Both the position numbers and the translations under genes were made by a program. 64,000 nucleotides of DNA from Clostridiales bacterium. Lineage in GTDB: Bacteria > Bacillota > Desulfotomaculia > Desulfotomaculales > VENG01. This document shows, piece after piece, positions 26,448 to 35,474 of the stretch (its first letter is position 1; each line of letters opens with the position of its first letter). Location: the NCBI GenBank assembly GCA_016278505.1, contig JADQBQ010000015.1:88089-152088 (forward strand). Reading direction: 5' to 3'. The notes under the pieces were generated by a model. The model was not told where the DNA came from. It was given only the letters and a program-made list of their open reading frames with translations, and made no database searches.

Positions 26448-27149
26448 ATTTATCTTGAAATATTAATAAGAGCACTGGGCTCATTTATCTTTCTGTTTGT
26501 CCTCACTCGTTTAATGGGTAAAGAACAAATTGCACATTTAACTTTTTTTGATTACATTGTCGGCATAACCATAGGTTCCATTGCAGCTGCGTTAACTACA
26601 AACCCGCAGGACCCTTTTCTTCCAGGATTATTGGGGCTGGTTATTTGGGGCTTGCTTCCTATTTTGATAGGGATGATTACTTTAAAATGGGTTCCTATTA
26701 GAAAAATAATAGAAGGTGAGCCGGTTGTTATCATTCAAAACGGGAAAATCGATGAGGAGGCTATGAGCAGGCAGAGGCTTAATTATGACGACCTGCTGAT
26801 GCTGTTAAGGGAGCAAAAGGTTTTCAATATTCACGATGTAGAAAATGCTATTTATGAACGCAACGGCCAGTTTTCTATCCAAATGAAAAGTCAACAGCAA
26901 CCGGTGACCCCGAAGGATTTAAATTTAAGCACGCAGTACAAGGGACTTCCCACAACCATAATTGAAGACGGAACAATTCTGACCAATAGGCTCAAGGAAA
27001 TCAGTCTCAGCAAAGACTGGCTTTTAAAAAAACTACAAAAGGAACATGGTGTTAAAACCGTTGATGAGGTAAGCATGGCCCAGTTAGATACCGCGGGAAA
27101 TCTTTATGTAGATATAATAAACGCTAATCCTGAAAACAAGACAAAGTGA
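26448..27149 (+). CDS. DUF421 (YetF-like) membrane protein, probable ATT start
   Basis: A membrane protein of about 233 aa. The usual start codons would give an ATG at 26514, but that removes the first membrane helix, which is conserved in this family. The frame is open back to a stop at 26430. AAAGGAG is followed after 10 bases by ATT at 26448, giving YLEILIRALGSFIFLFVLTR before LMGKEQIAHLTFFDYIVGIT. No ATG, GTG or TTG is available in frame. Three N-terminal helices are followed by a soluble domain (about 100-220) with the typical RQRLNYDDLLMLLREQ and GLPTTIIEDGTI. Function unknown; related to sporulation and stress membrane proteins. Confidence 0.8.
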   Translation: MYLEILIRALGSFIFLFVLTRLMGKEQIAHLTFFDYIVGITIGSIAAALTTNPQDPFLPGLLGLVIWGLLPILIGMITLKWVPIRKIIEGEPVVIIQNGKIDEEAMSRQRLNYDDLLMLLREQKVFNIHDVENAIYERNGQFSIQMKSQQQPVTPKDLNLSTQYKGLPTTIIEDGTILTNRLKEISLSKDWLLKKLQKEHGVKTVDEVSMAQLDTAGNLYVDIINANPENKTK

Positions 27150-27184
27150 ACAACCAGTATCCTTGTAACAGCTATAAACATAAT

Positions 27185-27222
27185 AACCGCAGGCTGAAGC
27201 TAATCCGAAAGCCTGCGGTTTC
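27185..27222. terminator. Intrinsic terminator, bidirectional
   Basis: Hairpin arms AACCGCAGGCT and AGCCTGCGGTT with a 14-base loop, between the convergent DUF421 and nitroreductase genes. The T tract is short (TTTCG), so strength is uncertain. Confidence 0.65.
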
Positions 27223-27242
27223 GCCAGATTTATTTTTACCTT

Positions 27243-27803
27243 TTATACCCAATTAAACATCACCGGCTCTTTTCTGGGAACAGCTGCGTGTTTTCTCCGT
27301 GGGTATCCCAAAACCAGCGGGGCCACTAAATTGTATTCCCCGGGGACATTTAACATTTCTTTTATATCGGGTGAATTTCCCAACGCGGTTGCAAAGCCTA
27401 TCCAACAGCTTCCAATTCCCTTTTCATATGCAGCAAGCATTATATTCTGAGCAACCATACTACAATCGTAAATGTAATTAGTGGAAGTTATACTGCCATA
27501 GATGAGCAGCAAGCACGGGGCACCATGAAATATATTAAATTCTTTGTTTTGCAATAAAGCTTTATATCGCTGCAGCTGCGGTTTTTCATCAATAACTCCG
27601 AGCATTGATTCCTTGGCCCGATCGGACCATTTTTGCATTAGCTGCTTGTCTTCCACAACCGCAAAGCCCCATGGCTGCAAATTAGAACCTGTGGGAGCAT
27701 AAATCCCGGTACTAATTAATTCCTCTAGAGTTTCCCTGGGTACAGGCAGATCCTCATAAAATCGAACACTGCGCCTACCCTTGATGGCTTCTATAAGCTC
27801 CAT
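27243..27803 (-). CDS. Nitroreductase-family flavoprotein
   Basis: A 186-aa FMN-dependent oxidoreductase of usual length. The FMN phosphate motif GRRSVRFYED is near the N-terminus, then YAPTGSNLQPWGFAVV (about 33-48) and GSCWIGFATALG (about 131-142). It is cytoplasmic and reduces quinones, nitro compounds or other electrophiles with NAD(P)H. No partner gene. Possibly shares a transcript with the helicase gene upstream, 32 bp away. Confidence 0.9.
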   Translation of the reverse strand: MELIEAIKGRRSVRFYEDLPVPRETLEELISTGIYAPTGSNLQPWGFAVVEDKQLMQKWSDRAKESMLGVIDEKPQLQRYKALLQNKEFNIFHGAPCLLLIYGSITSTNYIYDCSMVAQNIMLAAYEKGIGSCWIGFATALGNSPDIKEMLNVPGEYNLVAPLVLGYPRRKHAAVPRKEPVMFNWV

Positions 27804-27835
27804 TAACTACTCACTCCCAAAGGATAATTCGTGCC

Positions 27836-29305
27836 TTACCACTGTGAATAATCCTTTTTGTTTCGTCTAGCAGAATTTCGGTTACCCCGATTATCACCTT
27901 TAGGTTTATTAGGCCGGTTATAGCCTTTATAGCCGGTACCTTTCCTGGTTTGGTTTTTGGGCCCGCCCTTAGAATACATATTTTTCTTTCGTGACACGGG
28001 TGATTCTTCGGTTAACTGGATTGGCGTCATATCAGGTTCCTTAGTCAGTAGTTTTAAAGCTGCCGACAAAAGAGTCACGGAATCAGTCTCACCCAACATG
28101 TCTTCGGCTAGGCCGTTATACTGCCTGGTATCTTCTTCTTGAGCCGTCCGCAATAACTTTTCCACCGTTAATTGCTGTTGACCTTTAAAGGCATCCTTCA
28201 TGGAAGGCACGGGCTTGCGGATAATGGCACGTTTTGTCACCTGTTCGATAATTCTTAAATGATGTATTTCCCGCGGCGTAACAAAGGTTACAGCTAAGCC
28301 GGTTTTTCCTACCCGCCCCGTCCGGCCAATGCGGTGTACATAACTTTCCGCGTCTTGCGGTATATCAAAATTATAAACGTGAGTTACGCCGGTTATGTCC
28401 AACCCTCTAGCTGCAACATCCGTGGCGACCATGATCTCAACAATTCCTTGCTTGAATTTCCGCAACACGCTGTCCCGTTTGGCCTGGGTCAAATCACCAT
28501 GTATTCCTTCCGCTGCATACCCGCGTTTAATTAAAGCTTCAGCAAGCTCATCCACCCGGCGCTTAGTCCGGCCAAAAACAATAGCAAGATCGGGTGATTG
28601 AATATCCATAAGTCGACATAAAGCATCAAATTTTTGCCGTTCCGGTACTTCTACATAAATTTGTTCAGTATTAGGTACCGTCATTTCTTTATTCTTTACA
28701 CTTACCATCTCCGGGTTGTTCATAAACCGGTTGGCCAGCCTCTGAATGGGACCCGGCATGGTGGCCGAGAAAAGCATAGTTTGACGTTCGGTAGGAACGT
28801 CTTTTAGGATGGTTTCAACATCTTCAATAAACCCCATGTTAAGCATTTCATCTGCTTCATCTAAAATTACTGTTTCCACCTGGTCCAAACGAATAGTCTT
28901 CCGCCTCATATGATCCATTAAACGGCCGGGAGTACCCACAATAAAATGTGGTTTTTTCTTAAGGGCCCTTATCTGCCGGTTAATATCCTGCCCCCCGTAA
29001 ACAGGTAATGTGCGGATCCCCTTAAATTGCCCTATCCTGTTTAATTCTTCGGCCACCTGAACTGCCAATTCCCGAGTCGGAGCCAATACAACCCCCTGAA
29101 TGTTTTGTAAGCCTGTGGTGCATTTTTCCACCATGGGAATACCAAAAGCCGCCGTTTTTCCTGTGCCGGTTTGCGCTTGTCCGATTAGATCTCTCCCATC
29201 TAAAGCAATGGGGATGGCCTGCTTTTGAATTGGTGTCATTTCCTCAAAACCCATGTTGCTAATTGCTCTTTTTACAGATTCTTGTAGCTGTAAATCATTA
29301 AACAA
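27836..29305 (-). CDS. DEAD-box RNA helicase
   Basis: A 489-aa DEAD-box helicase of the CshA/DeaD type. Q motif ([14 protein letters not shown]), motif I AQTGTGKT, Ia PTRELA, Ib TPGRL, II DEAD, III SAT, V ARGLDI and [10 protein letters not shown] are all intact. After residue ~350 an extension ends in a very basic Arg/Gly/Asn-rich tail ([17 protein letters not shown]), which binds RNA nonspecifically. The start is TTG; the ribosome binding site AAAGGAG is about 12 bases upstream, a little far. Role: RNA unwinding in ribosome assembly or mRNA decay, especially in cold. Confidence 0.93.
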   Translation of the reverse strand: MFNDLQLQESVKRAISNMGFEEMTPIQKQAIPIALDGRDLIGQAQTGTGKTAAFGIPMVEKCTTGLQNIQGVVLAPTRELAVQVAEELNRIGQFKGIRTLPVYGGQDINRQIRALKKKPHFIVGTPGRLMDHMRRKTIRLDQVETVILDEADEMLNMGFIEDVETILKDVPTERQTMLFSATMPGPIQRLANRFMNNPEMVSVKNKEMTVPNTEQIYVEVPERQKFDALCRLMDIQSPDLAIVFGRTKRRVDELAEALIKRGYAAEGIHGDLTQAKRDSVLRKFKQGIVEIMVATDVAARGLDITGVTHVYNFDIPQDAESYVHRIGRTGRVGKTGLAVTFVTPREIHHLRIIEQVTKRAIIRKPVPSMKDAFKGQQQLTVEKLLRTAQEEDTRQYNGLAEDMLGETDSVTLLSAALKLLTKEPDMTPIQLTEESPVSRKKNMYSKGGPKNQTRKGTGYKGYNRPNKPKGDNRGNRNSARRNKKDYSQW

Positions 29306-29455
29306 TATTTCTCAGTCTCCTTTATTACTTTCTTAGCTTTTAGTTTACCAATTTGAACCACTTATAAAACCAGCAATGGTAACAATTATATTACATAACA
29401 AAATATGATAATAGTTTTTTTCTTATTTTATAACACCTTAGCTATCTTTGGCAAA

Positions 29456-29494
29456 TTTAAACCAGCCCGGTATCACCCTGCCGACTGGTTTAAA
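29456..29494 (-). terminator. Hairpin downstream of the fusion lipoprotein gene
   Basis: Perfect arms TTTAAACCAG and CTGGTTTAAA with a 19-base loop. It is about 45 bp beyond the stop of the leftward 29540-31324 gene. There is no clear U tract, so it may be a weak terminator or an mRNA 3'-end stabiliser. Confidence 0.5.
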
Positions 29495-29539
29495 GATAGA
29501 TTCATAGATCATTCAGGTACACTAATTATAAGGTCAAAC

Positions 29540-31324
29540 CTAATTGCCTGTAAACAGTTGCGTTACATATAGTGTACTTCCGCCCTGCACTATACCAATT
29601 CCAATAGTGTCGTGCCTGGAATCAAGTATATTGGCACGATGGCCGTCACTATTCATAAAAAGACTATGAGCACTTGACACCGATCTTGCCTTGGCAATGT
29701 TTTCGGCACCCATTACCCTGGCACTGACCCCGGCATCCTTTTCCATATCATAGGCTGAGCCGTAAGTAGGTGACGTATGACTAAAATAATTGTTTTCATA
29801 CATATCCCTGCTTTTCATGCGTGCCAGTCTTACCAGCCTGGAATCAGCTGAGTATGGGGATAATCCGGCTTTCTGACGTTCCTGATTCACCATGTCCAAC
29901 AGCTGCCTCTCATTGGATGACATTGAACCCGTATCTCCGGTATTACCCTGGCGATCACCTTCATCAGGGGCCGGTTCAGCCCCCGTGTCATCGCCCGGGG
30001 CGGGAACGTCAGGAGCGTTGTCAGGAGCACCCGGGGCTGGAGCGTCAGTACCATTCTCCTCGTCCGGGGCACCCGGAGTCTGGTTTTCACCGGTTTCCCC
30101 ATCAGGTGCGGGTGTTTGGTCGTTGTTATCAGGCTGTGCTGGATCAGGGCTTGGATCCCGTGCCGGCACATCTTCATTATATAAACCACTCTCAAAAAAA
30201 CGGGAGTAATAATCACTTCGAGCACCGAAACCAGTATTTCGTTCGTTCCCCGGGTCATATTGCCTATCGGGGCCAGTGCCGTTCTGCGTATCATTTTGTT
30301 CATTGGTATCCGCAGGGGCACCCGTATCCCCGTCATTACCCGGCGCGGGCATTCTTTCCCCGCCATTGGGCAAGGTAATATCAGGATTACCGGCTTGGTT
30401 ATAATTCTTAAAGAAACTGGAATAGTAACCTGATCTGGTTATATTGGCCCGGGGTGCAGGGCCTGCCCCCGTACCAAGCCAGGCGTCTAATTTGGAGCGA
30501 TTCCCGTCTATCCAGGCCCGCGCCAATTCCTCAATGCTTGTGCCTGCTTGTTGATAGCCAAACATGAGGTTTTCAGCGTCATCAAGGCTTAATTTAAAGT
30601 TCTGACTCCAATCATACAAATCCGGGGCTTTGTCTTTTAAACCTTCAGAAATACCCAGGTAATAAGTGTCTTCCGCCCAGTAACCCTTGGGGTCATCCAG
30701 CATTTTTAGTGAATATTCCCGGAACATGCTGTGCGGGCGCAACCCCAAAAAAAGAATAGGCTTGTTATCTTGAAAAGCTTCCTCCGCCCTATCCATCATT
30801 GACGGTACTGTACCTGCAGCCAAATCCAAATCTAAATTATAGTCTTGGATAATCTCGCGGGAAACTTTCATCATTCCCGCACCTGCTTCAAAACCAACCA
30901 GTTTCCCGTGGACTTCGCCTTCCTTTCCCTTAAGCTCATCAATTGAATCAATATCCACGTATTCCGGAACCACCCACCCCACAGGAGCCTTCTCCATAAT
31001 TGCACTGCCCAATTCAATTTTTTTACTATAATTTTCCTGGTAGGATTCCTGCATAAAGGGCATCCTTATCCCCGGCCAAATGTCGATATCTCCATTGGCC
31101 AGGGATTTAAACATATAATCAATATCCCCTTCAACAACCTGCGCTTTGTACCCTTGTTCAGCCGCGATTTGCCTGGTTATTTCAACAATAGGAATTTCAT
31201 AGTCATAAGAAGTGCTGCCGATTTTTATTACTTTTTGGTTACCAACCGAAGCACAGCCGGCTAACATGGTTAAAATAAAAGTCAGCACCAACAAGGAAAG
31301 GATAGCCATACAGGTTTTCTTCAG
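29540..31324 (-). CDS. Lipoprotein fusing an OpuAC-type binding domain to a CAP domain
   Basis: A protein of about 594 aa. The signal peptide ends at the lipobox MLAGC. Residues about 30-290 form an OpuAC/ProX-like quaternary-amine binding domain (VIKIGSTSYDYEIPIVEITR, VEGDIDYMFKSLANGDIDIWP). A ~200-residue Pro/Asp/Gly-rich linker follows, with two similar motifs, YYSSFFKNY and YYSRFFESG. The C-terminal ~125 residues are a CAP/YkwD domain (LDMVNQERQKAGLSPY, FSHTSPTYG, GAENIAKA, HRANILD). The start is inferred as CTG at 31324 because AAGGGAGG lies 8 bases before it and MKKTCMAILSLL follows; the in-frame ATG at 31351 and the far start at 31393 lack a ribosome binding site. No permease or ATPase is adjacent. 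Confidence 0.85.
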   Translation of the reverse strand: MKKTCMAILSLLVLTFILTMLAGCASVGNQKVIKIGSTSYDYEIPIVEITRQIAAEQGYKAQVVEGDIDYMFKSLANGDIDIWPGIRMPFMQESYQENYSKKIELGSAIMEKAPVGWVVPEYVDIDSIDELKGKEGEVHGKLVGFEAGAGMMKVSREIIQDYNLDLDLAAGTVPSMMDRAEEAFQDNKPILFLGLRPHSMFREYSLKMLDDPKGYWAEDTYYLGISEGLKDKAPDLYDWSQNFKLSLDDAENLMFGYQQAGTSIEELARAWIDGNRSKLDAWLGTGAGPAPRANITRSGYYSSFFKNYNQAGNPDITLPNGGERMPAPGNDGDTGAPADTNEQNDTQNGTGPDRQYDPGNERNTGFGARSDYYSRFFESGLYNEDVPARDPSPDPAQPDNNDQTPAPDGETGENQTPGAPDEENGTDAPAPGAPDNAPDVPAPGDDTGAEPAPDEGDRQGNTGDTGSMSSNERQLLDMVNQERQKAGLSPYSADSRLVRLARMKSRDMYENNYFSHTSPTYGSAYDMEKDAGVSARVMGAENIAKARSVSSAHSLFMNSDGHRANILDSRHDTIGIGIVQGGSTLYVTQLFTGN

Positions 31325-31502
31325 CGTAATAACCTCCCTTAATGCCTTCATTTTGTTTAATATAATGACCTGCGGCTGTCCAACAATATTCAATATATAT
31401 ATAAAAACCTCGAAAATTTGTTATTTTAATGGATTATATATACACAAGAGGTTTATAATGAAAATATTCACCAGAAAATTTTCGAAATAAAGGAGTGGAA
31501 AC

Positions 31503-31937
31503 ATGAGTGACAGTAAAAAGATATTAATCAGCACCAACAAAGGCAATATCGAGCTGGAAGTCTATCCCGAAAAAATGCCCATTACCGTGGAAAACTTTCT
31601 AAAACTAACCAATGACGGTTTTTATAACGGGTTAACATTCCACCGGGTGGAACACTGGGTCGTACAGGGTGGAGATCCTAAAGGCAACGGTACCGGCGGC
31701 CCAGGTTGGAACATAAAATTGGAGACGCACCCCGACCTCCCGAATGCCCGCGGGGGAGTAGCCATGGCCAGGTCTGCACACCCTGACTCGGCAGGATCAC
31801 AGTTTTATATATTAAAAACCGACGCCGACTGGCTCAACGGTCAGTACGCTGTTTTCGGCAACGTAACATCCGGTATGGATGTGGTTGATAAGATGGAGAT
31901 TGGTGACAAAATGAATGAAGTTAAGGTTGTGGAGTAA
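31503..31937 (+). CDS. Cyclophilin-type peptidyl-prolyl isomerase
   Basis: A 144-aa single-domain cyclophilin without a signal peptide, so cytoplasmic. The catalytic region is FHRVEHWVVQGGDPKGNGTG (about 42-61), then MARSAHPDSAGSQFYI with the conserved Gln, and LNGQYAVFGNVTSGMDVVDK. The usual active-site Arg is in FHRV. It follows AAAGGAGTGG. Monocistronic with a strong terminator. Confidence 0.93.
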   Translation: MSDSKKILISTNKGNIELEVYPEKMPITVENFLKLTNDGFYNGLTFHRVEHWVVQGGDPKGNGTGGPGWNIKLETHPDLPNARGGVAMARSAHPDSAGSQFYILKTDADWLNGQYAVFGNVTSGMDVVDKMEIGDKMNEVKVVE

Positions 31938-31943
31938 GTTTAT

Positions 31944-31991
31944 AAACAAGTAAAAGCCTGGGATTTATAAATCCCAGGCTTTTACTTGTTT
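31944..31991 (+). terminator. 48-bp perfect palindrome, terminator
   Basis: A fully palindromic 48-bp sequence with 24-bp arms and no spacer; the centre reads GGGATTTATAAATCCC. It lies just after the cyclophilin stop. The arm containing CTTTTACTTGTTT gives the T-rich run, so it can terminate in both directions. Longer than needed for a simple terminator. Confidence 0.8.
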
Positions 31992-32049
31992 AGGCCCAGA
32001 TGATTATTTAATGTTAGCCTTAGGTTATTATCGCCAGGCTTTCAATTAT

Positions 32050-32250
32050 CTAACTTATTAAATTAAGCAGCTCATCCAAAGGCAGTTTTGCGTCATACCC
32101 AGGACTTTATACTGCATCCTCCCTGGCAATTAGTCACCGGCCTAAGCATCCAACGTTTGCGCAGCAAATCTTCACCCCCTCTTTTTCCGCCGTCACGTAA
32201 TAGTCTATGTAATCAGCGGGCAAAAATGTAGTGTAATTTATAGAAAAGAT
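32050..32250 (-). pseudogene. Decayed coding remnant, family unknown
   Basis: One minus-strand frame keeps protein-like sequence for 66 codons but is broken by two in-frame stops. The pieces read FLPADYIDYYVTAEKEGVKI, then CCANVGCLGR (stop), LIAREDAV (stop), and SPGYDAKLPLDELLNLIS before a final stop. No start codon or ribosome binding site is seen. I cannot name the family. The rest of the 31992-32294 gap shows nothing else. Confidence 0.35.
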
Positions 32251-32294
32251 CTAACAGTAAAAGCAAAAAAAGCAACTCCCCTTTTGGGTATACT

Positions 32295-33068
32295 TCACGT
32301 AAGCTTTACAGTAATCACAACCAAACCAAGAACCCATACATAAATACTAAATACTTTGAGACGTCCGACAGCTAACAACTTTAATAAGAATTTGATGGCT
32401 AAATACCCTGACACAGCACTGACCAACATGGCCGCCACATAATTCATAATGGGAACCCCCTGAATACCGGTACCTAATAAATCCTTTACATGTAATAAGG
32501 CAGCGCCGAATATGACCGGCACCGATACCAAAAACGAATAGCGAGCGGCACTTTCCCTATCCATTCCCATAGCCAGTGCTGCGGTAATAGTGGTGCCCGA
32601 ACGGGAAAGACCGGGGATAATAGCCAGACCCTGGGCAACGCCAATAAAAAGGGCCTGCCCCGTGGTTAATTTATTCAATCCTTTTCCTCCACGGGGAATG
32701 CTGTCAGCATACCATAAGAAAGCTCCCGTAACCAGTAAAGCTGCTCCAACTACCAATACAGAGCTAAACATTTTGGTAAAAAAGTCTTCTAAAAAAAATC
32801 CCATTAATCCGGCAGGGATGATTCCCACAAACAACAGCCAGGTTAGCTTTTGATTAGGTTTCCTGATCACATTCCAAATGTCTTCCCAGAACACTACCAC
32901 CACGGCAGCGAGGGTTCCGGTATGAACCATAACATCAAACAGTACGCCGGCACCGGTTTCAACCCCTAATATATTTTGAAAAATTACCAGGTGACCTGAA
33001 CTGCTAACAGGTAGAAACTCCGTTAGACCCTGAATCAATCCTAAAAATAAAGCCTGCCACAAAGACAA
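32295..33068 (-). CDS. uppP: Undecaprenyl-diphosphatase
   Basis: A 257-aa membrane enzyme of the BacA/UppP family. It removes a phosphate from undecaprenyl diphosphate, recycling the lipid carrier for peptidoglycan, and confers bacitracin tolerance. The conserved N-terminal region LGLIQGLTEFLPVSSSGHLV (about 9-28) and the central GVAQGLAIIPGLSRSGTTI (about 142-160) contain the active-site Glu, Ser and Arg residues. About eight membrane helices. The start is TTG with GGGGAT upstream. Confidence 0.95.
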   Translation of the reverse strand: MSLWQALFLGLIQGLTEFLPVSSSGHLVIFQNILGVETGAGVLFDVMVHTGTLAAVVVVFWEDIWNVIRKPNQKLTWLLFVGIIPAGLMGFFLEDFFTKMFSSVLVVGAALLVTGAFLWYADSIPRGGKGLNKLTTGQALFIGVAQGLAIIPGLSRSGTTITAALAMGMDRESAARYSFLVSVPVIFGAALLHVKDLLGTGIQGVPIMNYVAAMLVSAVSGYLAIKFLLKLLAVGRLKVFSIYVWVLGLVVITVKLT

Positions 33069-33098
33069 CTTGCCATCCCCTTTCTTATATCCAGGAGT

Positions 33099-33659
33099 TT
33101 AATTTTTTGAATATACTTTACGAAAAAACATAATTGCAGTCCAACCAAACAACAGAAAAAACACAATGGGCAAGAAGAGATACTTGCCGTATTCTTCTGT
33201 GCTGGAGTGATACATTCTTCCCAACACCAGCATCAAAAAGGCCCAGGGAAATATGCCGAAAAAAGTTAACACACCATATCGCCAGGGCTTTACCCTACTC
33301 ATGCCGGCAGCATATGAAATATAATTACCAAGTACAAAAGGGCGTGTGACACAGACACTTAATTCACCATAACGACGAAACCATTGAAGAGCCCTCACAA
33401 GTTTTTCGGAAAACTTACCACTACCGTTGTTCCCCAGCTTGCGTCCGATGGCATATGGTATATAACTGGCAGCGCTATACGCAAGGCCCATCCCCACAGA
33501 CAGCCAGAAAATCTGCTGCATATCAGGATGAAGTAAATAACCGAAGACTAGAACAATTATGATGCCGGGAAAGGGAAGAGATGATCCTTCTAAGAACATA
33601 GAAATGAAAAGACTTGTGCTGCCCAATCCCTGAATAATACTTGTAACGCTTGACAGCAT
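33099..33659 (-). CDS. DedA/VTT-domain membrane protein
   Basis: A 186-aa membrane protein with the DedA/SNARE-associated (VTT) pattern. FLEGSSLPFPGIIIVLVFGY (about 23-42) is the first re-entrant region. The later FVLGNYISYAAGMSRVKPWR (about 109-128) carries the conserved Gly and Arg. DedA-type proteins take part in lipid flipping, including undecaprenyl-phosphate recycling. Its place next to uppP on the same strand fits a lipid-carrier role. The link is inference. Confidence 0.85.
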   Translation of the reverse strand: MLSSVTSIIQGLGSTSLFISMFLEGSSLPFPGIIIVLVFGYLLHPDMQQIFWLSVGMGLAYSAASYIPYAIGRKLGNNGSGKFSEKLVRALQWFRRYGELSVCVTRPFVLGNYISYAAGMSRVKPWRYGVLTFFGIFPWAFLMLVLGRMYHSSTEEYGKYLFLPIVFFLLFGWTAIMFFRKVYSKN

Positions 33660-33701
33660 TTTATCACCCCCGCGTAGCCACCATGTTGAATGGGTTAAAG
33701 A

Positions 33702-34331
33702 CTATAGTAAAAACTTTCTAAAGAAATCTACGACCATACCTGCCAGCCTGCTTTCATATCCCCGCCAAAAATGATCCGCGCCGGAGATTACTTCCACAAC
33801 CTTAGGGTCATTCATTTTTTCGGCCGCCTGCAGAATATCTGAAGAAGGGATCATGTTATCCTTATCCCCGCAAATTATCAGCTTGGGCTTTTCACAACCA
33901 GCAGCAACATTGGCCGGCACAACCGGGGAAACCGCTGCCAGGGCCCTTATGTTACTGCTATGTGACCCTTTAGACAGGGCGACCATGCCCCCGAAGGAAT
34001 AACCCATTATACCTACTCTGTCCGCATCAATTTCTTCTTGGCACTTAAGCAAAGAGATTGCCGCCCCGGCATCATCCTGCTCACCCATACCGTTGGCAAA
34101 AGAACCCTGACTAAGGCCAACTCCTCGAAAATTAAAGCGCAAACAAGCTATTTGTTCCTTAACCAGAGCTTTTTTTACAGCCACAACTACATTATTATCC
34201 ATATCCCCTCCGTAAAGAGGGTGGGGGTGGCAAAGCACCACTCCTGGATAAGGGCCGGGAGTTTCCGGTAATTCTAAACATGCTTCCAGGGACAACCCTT
34301 CATTATTAATAGTTATTTTTGTTTCCGGCAT
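33702..34331 (-). CDS. Alpha/beta hydrolase
   Basis: A 209-aa alpha/beta hydrolase of the dienelactone-hydrolase/YtxM-like small type. The oxyanion region is VVLCHPHPLYGGDMDNNV. The nucleophile elbow is GYSFGGMVALS (Ser near 113), and the catalytic Asp and His are probably in CGDKDNMIP and GADHFWRG. I chose the ATG at 34331 because GAGGTGAG sits 5 bases upstream; the GTG at 34340 lies inside that site. Substrate unknown. It is followed on the same strand by the DedA gene. Confidence 0.87.
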   Translation of the reverse strand: MPETKITINNEGLSLEACLELPETPGPYPGVVLCHPHPLYGGDMDNNVVVAVKKALVKEQIACLRFNFRGVGLSQGSFANGMGEQDDAGAAISLLKCQEEIDADRVGIMGYSFGGMVALSKGSHSSNIRALAAVSPVVPANVAAGCEKPKLIICGDKDNMIPSSDILQAAEKMNDPKVVEVISGADHFWRGYESRLAGMVVDFFRKFLL

Positions 34332-34355
34332 TTTACTCACCTCATCGTAATTTGC

Positions 34356-34913
34356 TTAATTTTTGTCGGGCAGCGCAAGGTTAATACCCAAAGCTATTAA
34401 TACACTCCCTGATGCCCAACTAATTTTCCCTCCCACGCTGGTTTTGCCGGCCATAAGCTTCCTAATTCTCCCGGCAAGCACTGCTACCGCAGTTAATACT
34501 CCCAGGCATAACAAAAAGTATATCAAACCCAGGACAACAGACTGTACTGCCGCCAAGGAACTCTGTCCGTTTGCAAATTGGGGCAAAAAACTCACAAAGA
34601 AAAGTGCCACCTTTGGATTCAGGACATTTGTCAGTAACCCCTGCAGGAAAAGGTTTTCATATGACTGTCTCTGTTCATTGGTAACAGTCTTTAACTCTTT
34701 CCTGCCAGTTAAACTTTTTATCCCTAAATATATTAGATATGCTGCTCCCAGATACTTAATTATAAAGTAGGCGGAACTGCATGATTTTAATAATAACGCC
34801 AGCCCCAGAGCAGCGGCCAGGGTATGTATTATTAAGCCTCCACACACACCACATGCAGATAAAATACCGGCCATACGGCCTTGACCAATGGCCCGGGTAA
34901 TTACATAAATCAT
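34356..34913 (-). CDS. LysE/RhtB-family exporter, 5'-truncated
   Basis: A 185-aa LysE/RhtB-type amino-acid exporter lacking its first helix. The family normally begins with about 20 hydrophobic residues ending in PGPDM; here only FGSDM precedes IYVITRAIGQGRMAGIL, and an in-frame TAA lies eight codons upstream of the ATG at 34913. The nearest ribosome binding site (GGGAGGAA) is about 34 bases away and out of register. The rest is normal with five helices. It may be non-functional or start at an unusual site. Same strand as the hydrolase gene, 24 bp upstream. Confidence 0.75.
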   Translation of the reverse strand: MIYVITRAIGQGRMAGILSACGVCGGLIIHTLAAALGLALLLKSCSSAYFIIKYLGAAYLIYLGIKSLTGRKELKTVTNEQRQSYENLFLQGLLTNVLNPKVALFFVSFLPQFANGQSSLAAVQSVVLGLIYFLLCLGVLTAVAVLAGRIRKLMAGKTSVGGKISWASGSVLIALGINLALPDKN

Positions 34914-35084
34914 GTCCGAACCAAAGGATTCTGCTTAATTAACTAAATTCCTCCCATCACCTTCCATTACCTTCCAGTTAATTGGTAACAAATTATCAAC
35001 TGCTGGAATATTATACCCCTAAAATTAAAAGACGTAAATTCTTTACAAGCAAGACAAATAGCGTGCATAAAGGAGGGAAACTAA

Positions 35085-35393
35085 ATGGCTCATACTAGTC
35101 TTCATGTCCATGACCACACCGGTATAACCACCTGCAATGACGAACACTGCCACATTCACCCGGGTGTAACCACCCCGCCGGTTCCGTATGGCGACAACCA
35201 TTATCATGAAATAATCGGTCAAACTACCTATCAAGACGGGCATTATCATAGTTATCGTGCCAATACAACTCTGGCCGCGTACTTACCTAACGGCTTTCAT
35301 ACACATTACGCATCCTTTGAAACCAGCTTTGCCGATGGGCACGTACATTCAATCATGGGTTATGTAATGCCGGTAAAGCCGGAAATAGAATAA
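35085..35393 (+). CDS. YmaF-family His-rich protein
   Basis: A 102-aa protein of the YmaF family, very rich in His with paired motifs (LHVHDHTG, HCHIHPG, NHYHEIIG, GHYHSY, FHTHY, GHVHSI). There is no signal peptide. The His pairs suggest metal binding, and the family is common in spore formers, but no function is established. AAAGGAGGG precedes the ATG. Monocistronic. Confidence 0.85.
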   Translation: MAHTSLHVHDHTGITTCNDEHCHIHPGVTTPPVPYGDNHYHEIIGQTTYQDGHYHSYRANTTLAAYLPNGFHTHYASFETSFADGHVHSIMGYVMPVKPEIE

Positions 35394-35474
35394 GCACTTT
35401 TGGTGATTAAAAAAATATTTAACAGCACAAAGGATTTGAGGATTTGTGTAGAATATTAGTAAAAGTAACACTTA

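Noticed and set aside
29821..30378. Open frames opposite the Pro-rich linker of the fusion lipoprotein.
   Set aside because: The low-complexity linker opens other frames by composition; no protein-like pattern is seen.
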